Below, in pieces: positions 6,631 through 9,013 of a stretch of 9,013 nucleotides of DNA. The position numbers were made by a program, and so were the translations under genes. The first letter of the stretch is position 1, and each line of letters begins with the position of its first letter. The notes below the pieces were generated by a model, which saw only the letters and a list, made by a program, of their open reading frames with translations, made no database searches and had not been told where the DNA came from. Origin of the DNA: Alphaproteobacteria bacterium (GTDB taxonomy: Bacteria; Pseudomonadota; Alphaproteobacteria; Rs-D84); the NCBI GenBank assembly GCA_016301865.1, contig JAEDOP010000021.1, forward strand, positions 1-9,013. The letters run 5' to 3'.

Positions 6631-6674
6631 CCCCTACAGTGGAGGGGAGGGCCAACGAAAGTTGGCGGGGAGGG
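6631..6674 (+). repeat. G-rich double-hairpin REP-like intergenic element
   Basis: Just after the stop at 6628 lies a structured, GC-rich segment unlike its AT-rich surroundings. CCCCT (6631-6635) can pair with AGGGG (6643-6647). GCCAAC (6651-6656) and GTTGGC (6661-6666) form a perfect six-pair stem closed by a GAAA tetraloop. The second stem is flanked by direct repeats GGGGAGGG (6644-6651 and 6667-6674). The layout resembles the dispersed REP-like palindromes common in many bacterial genomes, but only one copy is in this window, so its repetitive nature is inferred. A transcription-terminator role is less likely because no T-run follows directly. Confidence 0.6.
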
Positions 6675-6763
6675 TTCTTTATCTTTTATTCAAACCAACA
6701 AACGAAAAATTTTCGTCGGAACTTTCAAGCACTCAGAAATCCAGGCACAAAAGGAAAAAACAT

Positions 6764-7240
6764 ATGCCTATTCAGATTCAGTTCCGACGCGGCACATCCG
6801 CCGAACACGAAACATTTACCGGCGCGCCCGGTGAAATCACGGTTGACACCACGAACAACACGCTGCGCGTTCATGATGGGCAAACGCCCGGTGGCACAAC
6901 ACTTGCGAAACGCATCGAAATCCCCGACCTGACGCCACTTGATTATATTGTAGAATCGGGACGCACGGACACTATGTGGTGGCGCAAATACAAAAGTGGC
7001 ATGGTTGATATGGGTGGTCATTACACAGGTAATGCAACAACAATCACATTACCCATAAAACTGGCAAACACGAATTATGAAGTTTTGTTAACCAAGAACG
7101 ACGCAGTTGTATATTGGGCGACAACGCATATCACAGTTGGTACGCGTACGACTGATAAATTTGTTGTTGCCACTTATGGTGATTCTGCCACCATGCGGAT
7201 TGCGTGGCAAATAACTAACGCCATCGCCGCCACAGAATAA
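6764..7240 (+). CDS. Phage tail fibre/receptor-binding protein with Mtd-like N-terminal domain
   Basis: This 158-residue protein probably sits at the phage tail tip and contacts the host surface. Residues 1-50 (QFRRGTSAEHETFTG, then GEITVDTTNNTLRVHDG) closely follow the N-terminal domain of the Bordetella phage BPP-1 major tropism determinant as I remember it. The C-terminal part from about residue 60 has the pattern of short tail-fibre tip domains: WWRKYKSGMVDMGG at 72-85, then TITLPIKLANTNYEVLL and a final IAWQI strand. It is far shorter than most tail fibres, because no shaft or lectin-like variable domain separates the two parts. AAAAGGAAAAAAC directly precedes ATG 6764. It is the last rightward gene, ending shortly before a terminator. 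No reverse transcriptase or template repeat of a diversity-generating retroelement is visible. Confidence is high for a tail protein and lower for its exact role. Confidence 0.8.
   Translation: MPIQIQFRRGTSAEHETFTGAPGEITVDTTNNTLRVHDGQTPGGTTLAKRIEIPDLTPLDYIVESGRTDTMWWRKYKSGMVDMGGHYTGNATTITLPIKLANTNYEVLLTKNDAVVYWATTHITVGTRTTDKFVVATYGDSATMRIAWQITNAIAATE
6800..6817 (+). repeat. 18-base direct repeat, copy 2
   Basis: Exact second copy of gccgaacacgaaacattt (first at 6486-6503), here encoding AEHETF of the Mtd-like domain of the tail protein. The two copies are 314 bases apart and flank the REP-like element. Confidence 0.8.
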
Positions 7241-7243
7241 ATA

Positions 7244-7265
7244 AAAACCGGGGCAACCCGGTTTT
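7244..7265. terminator. Bidirectional rho-independent terminator
   Basis: AAAACCGGG (7244-7252), a GCAA tetraloop (7253-7256) and CCCGGTTTT (7257-7265) form a perfect nine-pair hairpin. It lies between the stop codons of the convergent tail-protein gene (7238-7240) and acetyltransferase gene (7267-7269). On the minus strand the stem is followed by a T-rich stretch (TTTTTATTTATT), so it should stop the polysaccharide transcript well. On the plus strand the tail is TTTTCC, which is weaker. Confidence 0.85.
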
Positions 7266-7266
7266 C

Positions 7267-7932
7267 CTAAATTAATTGTAAACATCGTTGTATGTCATCA
7301 AAAGGCAATTTTCTCAATTTGTCATGTGGTAAATTCCACCATTGTTTATCTAATAGTTTTTGAATTATGTCTGTATCAAATCTGTATTTAATTATCCTTG
7401 CAGGAACTCCACCCACAATAGCATAAGGCGGAACATCCTTGGTCACAACAGCACCAGAACCAATAATTGCCCCGTGGCCAACATGCACACCGCTTTGAAT
7501 GACAACATTTGCACCAATCCAGACATCGTGTCCAATTGTCGTTTGTTTAGCTATTTGCCATTTTAATTTGTTGGTATCTGCATCTAACCACGTATCATAC
7601 TGAAACGGTGATGTTGAAAGCCAGTTTGTAGGATGTATTGTTGCACCAATTAATACATTAGTCGCAATCGAGCAATATCTGCCAATACAAACATGCTTAT
7701 CTATTTTAGTACCTTCTCCTACATAAGAAAATCTGCCAATTTTTGTGCCAGGGCATATAAAATTTCTGTACCAAAAGCATACATTATTTTCTAAATGCAC
7801 TGCTCTTACATTCTCATGTAAATAAGAAAGAATTGTAGCATTCTCATCTGCGTCATATTCAATATCAAAATGCTTATGGCTATGCTGTTTTTTTACAAAA
7901 CGTCTAGTTATACTAGTCAGCAAGTGTTTCAT
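7267..7932 (-). CDS. Hexapeptide-repeat (left-handed beta-helix) O-acetyltransferase
   Basis: This enzyme probably transfers an acetyl group from acetyl-CoA to a sugar of a surface polysaccharide. The 221-residue sequence shows imperfect hexapeptide repeats (for example GTKIGRFSYVGEGTKIDKHVC at about 62-82, and from about 131 TTIGHDVWIGANVVIQSGVH). The likely catalytic histidine is H100 in IGATIHPTNWLS, and the ending VPPYAIVGGVPARIIKYRF is characteristic of the xenobiotic/CatB-type acetyltransferases. The C-terminal WWNLPHDKLRKLP also fits that group. The start ATG 7932 has AAGGAG about eight bases upstream and overlaps the end of the glycosyltransferase gene by 20 bases, so the two are translationally coupled. 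Composition is more AT-rich than the phage genes. The acceptor cannot be told from sequence; a serine acetyltransferase-type small-molecule role is less likely. Confidence 0.88.
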   Translation of the reverse strand: MKHLLTSITRRFVKKQHSHKHFDIEYDADENATILSYLHENVRAVHLENNVCFWYRNFICPGTKIGRFSYVGEGTKIDKHVCIGRYCSIATNVLIGATIHPTNWLSTSPFQYDTWLDADTNKLKWQIAKQTTIGHDVWIGANVVIQSGVHVGHGAIIGSGAVVTKDVPPYAIVGGVPARIIKYRFDTDIIQKLLDKQWWNLPHDKLRKLPFDDIQRCLQLI

Positions 7933-9013
7933 CTTTATTACTCCTTATTTTACATACAGGTATAATCCCAAATAACGCTACTATGAAATCTTTTTCTTCT
8001 GAATTTTTGAATCTTATCAGCGGAATACCTAGAAATAAAAACTCAACTTTATACAATGTGTATTTGATATAAAATATTTTATTAAGTATTCTGTTATGCA
8101 TTACACAAGTTACAAGATTCCAATACAAGCTATCTGAAAAAAAGTGTTTTTTTTCTATAGATCTTATAAGTTGGCTAACCTGATTTATATATTCGCGCCT
8201 GTACATCTTTGGTAGCTTCGAAATCCAGTTTACCAACTGTGTCAACATAAATATACACAAAGTATCAAAGTAAAAATCCTTATTATCTAACTTTGTTAAC
8301 TCTAATTGTTTTTTTAATGTTTTATAATTATCCATTACATCCCATGCATTTTTAACCTGTTTTTTAGGATCGCCCATAATAGATGTTTTGCGTTGTCTGT
8401 AATATAAAAATGTAAATGGGCATCGTACAATTTTATTCGCCAATGCCACCGCCATAAATGTAAACGGAAAATCCTCGACCATTTTTCCGTGATAAAACTG
8501 TAATTTATTATCAAATATTAAACTTCGTTTATAAAGTTTGTGCCATACTACGCAAGACTGCAATAACATTTGTTTGTCTTGATATTCAGTTATAATATGT
8601 TTTGTGTCGGTAAATGAATATTTGAATGCATGACTAAAAGACATTTTCGCTGCATTAATATAATTTAGTACATTCCCAACAGCAATGTCCGCGTCGTTTT
8701 CTTTGGCTGATTTATATAGTGTTTCATAGTAATCCAACGAAATCCAATCATCAGAATCCAAGAATGTAATATATTCACCTGTTGCGTATTTCAGCCCTGT
8801 ATTTCGTGCCGCCGACAGCCCTGCATTTTCCTGATTGATAATTTGAATTCGTGTGTCTTGTTTGGCAAAGTCTTGCAAAATATCACCAGAATTATCGGTC
8901 GAACCGTCGTTGACACAAATAATTTCAATATCTGTCAGTGTTTGATTACATACACTGGTCAAACATTCTGCTAAATATTCCGCTACATTGTATACAGGTA
9001 TGATAACAGATAA
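7913..9013 (-). CDS. Family 2 (GT-A) glycosyltransferase, 5' end beyond the window
   Basis: This protein probably adds a sugar from a nucleotide-sugar donor to a lipopolysaccharide or capsule chain at the inner face of the membrane. The frame runs off the right edge; 366 residues are visible and only a few N-terminal residues are missing. Visible features are LSVIIPVYNVAEYL at the edge, VNDGSTDNSGD at 34-44, ENAGLSAARNTGL at 62-74 and the metal/nucleotide-binding DSDDW at 86-90, all classic for family 2. The remainder is lysine/tyrosine-rich and less conserved. The C-terminus carries two related hydrophobic-basic segments, FLFLGIPLIRFK (about 325-336) and ALFGIIPVCKIR (346-357), which may attach it to the membrane. 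The middle of the gene is very AT-rich, suggesting transfer. A TTG at 8962 is internal to the conserved fold and is not the start. Confidence 0.93.
   Translation of the reverse strand, partial: LSVIIPVYNVAEYLAECLTSVCNQTLTDIEIICVNDGSTDNSGDILQDFAKQDTRIQIINQENAGLSAARNTGLKYATGEYITFLDSDDWISLDYYETLYKSAKENDADIAVGNVLNYINAAKMSFSHAFKYSFTDTKHIITEYQDKQMLLQSCVVWHKLYKRSLIFDNKLQFYHGKMVEDFPFTFMAVALANKIVRCPFTFLYYRQRKTSIMGDPKKQVKNAWDVMDNYKTLKKQLELTKLDNKDFYFDTLCIFMLTQLVNWISKLPKMYRREYINQVSQLIRSIEKKHFFSDSLYWNLVTCVMHNRILNKIFYIKYTLYKVEFLFLGIPLIRFKNSEEKDFIVALFGIIPVCKIRSNKDETLAD

Noticed and set aside
6639..6932. 97-residue rightward frame overlapping the REP-like element and the tail gene start
   Set aside because: It runs through the hairpins and then out of phase with the well-supported Mtd-like protein; no ribosome site.
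6764..7240. Diversity-generating retroelement linked to the Mtd-like protein
   Set aside because: No reverse transcriptase gene, template/variable repeat pair or accessory gene is visible; only the N-terminal domain resembles Mtd.
114..7240. Gene transfer agent cluster
   Set aside because: The connector is of the podovirus head-tail type, and the capsid, protease and tail genes of known alphaproteobacterial transfer agents are absent.
1..9013. CRISPR array, tRNA, rRNA, riboswitch or attachment site
   Set aside because: No regularly spaced repeats, no cloverleaf or rRNA-like sequence, no recognisable riboswitch core and no integrase or matching att-like repeats were seen.

Overview
The window looks like a piece of an uncultured, probably host-associated alphaproteobacterium. 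It carries a remnant or unusually compact podovirus-type prophage beside surface-polysaccharide genes. The assignment to Alphaproteobacteria is an inference from memory: DnaB is of the chromosomal replicative type with an acidic C-terminal tail, and the terminase, Bbp19-like and head-tail connector proteins resemble those of alphaproteobacterial prophages. No rRNA, tRNA or CRISPR array was seen. GC is roughly half in the phage and dnaB genes and falls sharply (about 20% in some 60-base lines) in the glycosyltransferase at the right.

Layout. Positions 2-172 hold the 3' end of an unrecognised gene. Positions 114-755 (+) encode the N-terminal ATPase half of a phage terminase large subunit. Its C-terminal nuclease half lies at 4069-4938 (+). 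Between the two halves sits a block of three leftward genes: dnaB (4070 to 2505), a double-XRE-domain regulator with an S24-like C-terminal domain (2427 to 1420), and an unrecognised 213-residue protein (1393 to 752). At the left junction the opposing stop codons share bases of one TTAA; at the right junction the dnaB start codon and a possible start codon of the nuclease half share one CATG. The regulator gene has a good promoter overlapped by a dyad that suggests autoregulation.

From 4961 the rightward phage genes resume, tightly coupled: a head-tail connector (portal) protein, a Bbp19-like small protein, and a small membrane/coiled-coil protein broken by an apparent one-base loss. A G-rich double-hairpin element follows, then a short tail protein whose N-terminus resembles the Bordetella phage major tropism determinant. 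No capsid, scaffold, tail-tube, lysis or integrase gene is present between terminase and tail protein, so this is either a strongly deleted prophage or an unfamiliar minimal module.

A bidirectional terminator at 7244-7265 separates the phage genes from a leftward, AT-rich pair: a family 2 glycosyltransferase (5' end beyond the right edge) and a hexapeptide-repeat acetyltransferase. These two probably modify a surface glycan, which could matter to phage attachment, though that link is inference.

The observation most worth following is the terminase gene split between its ATPase and nuclease parts by a replication/regulation cassette, with both halves still open reading frames.
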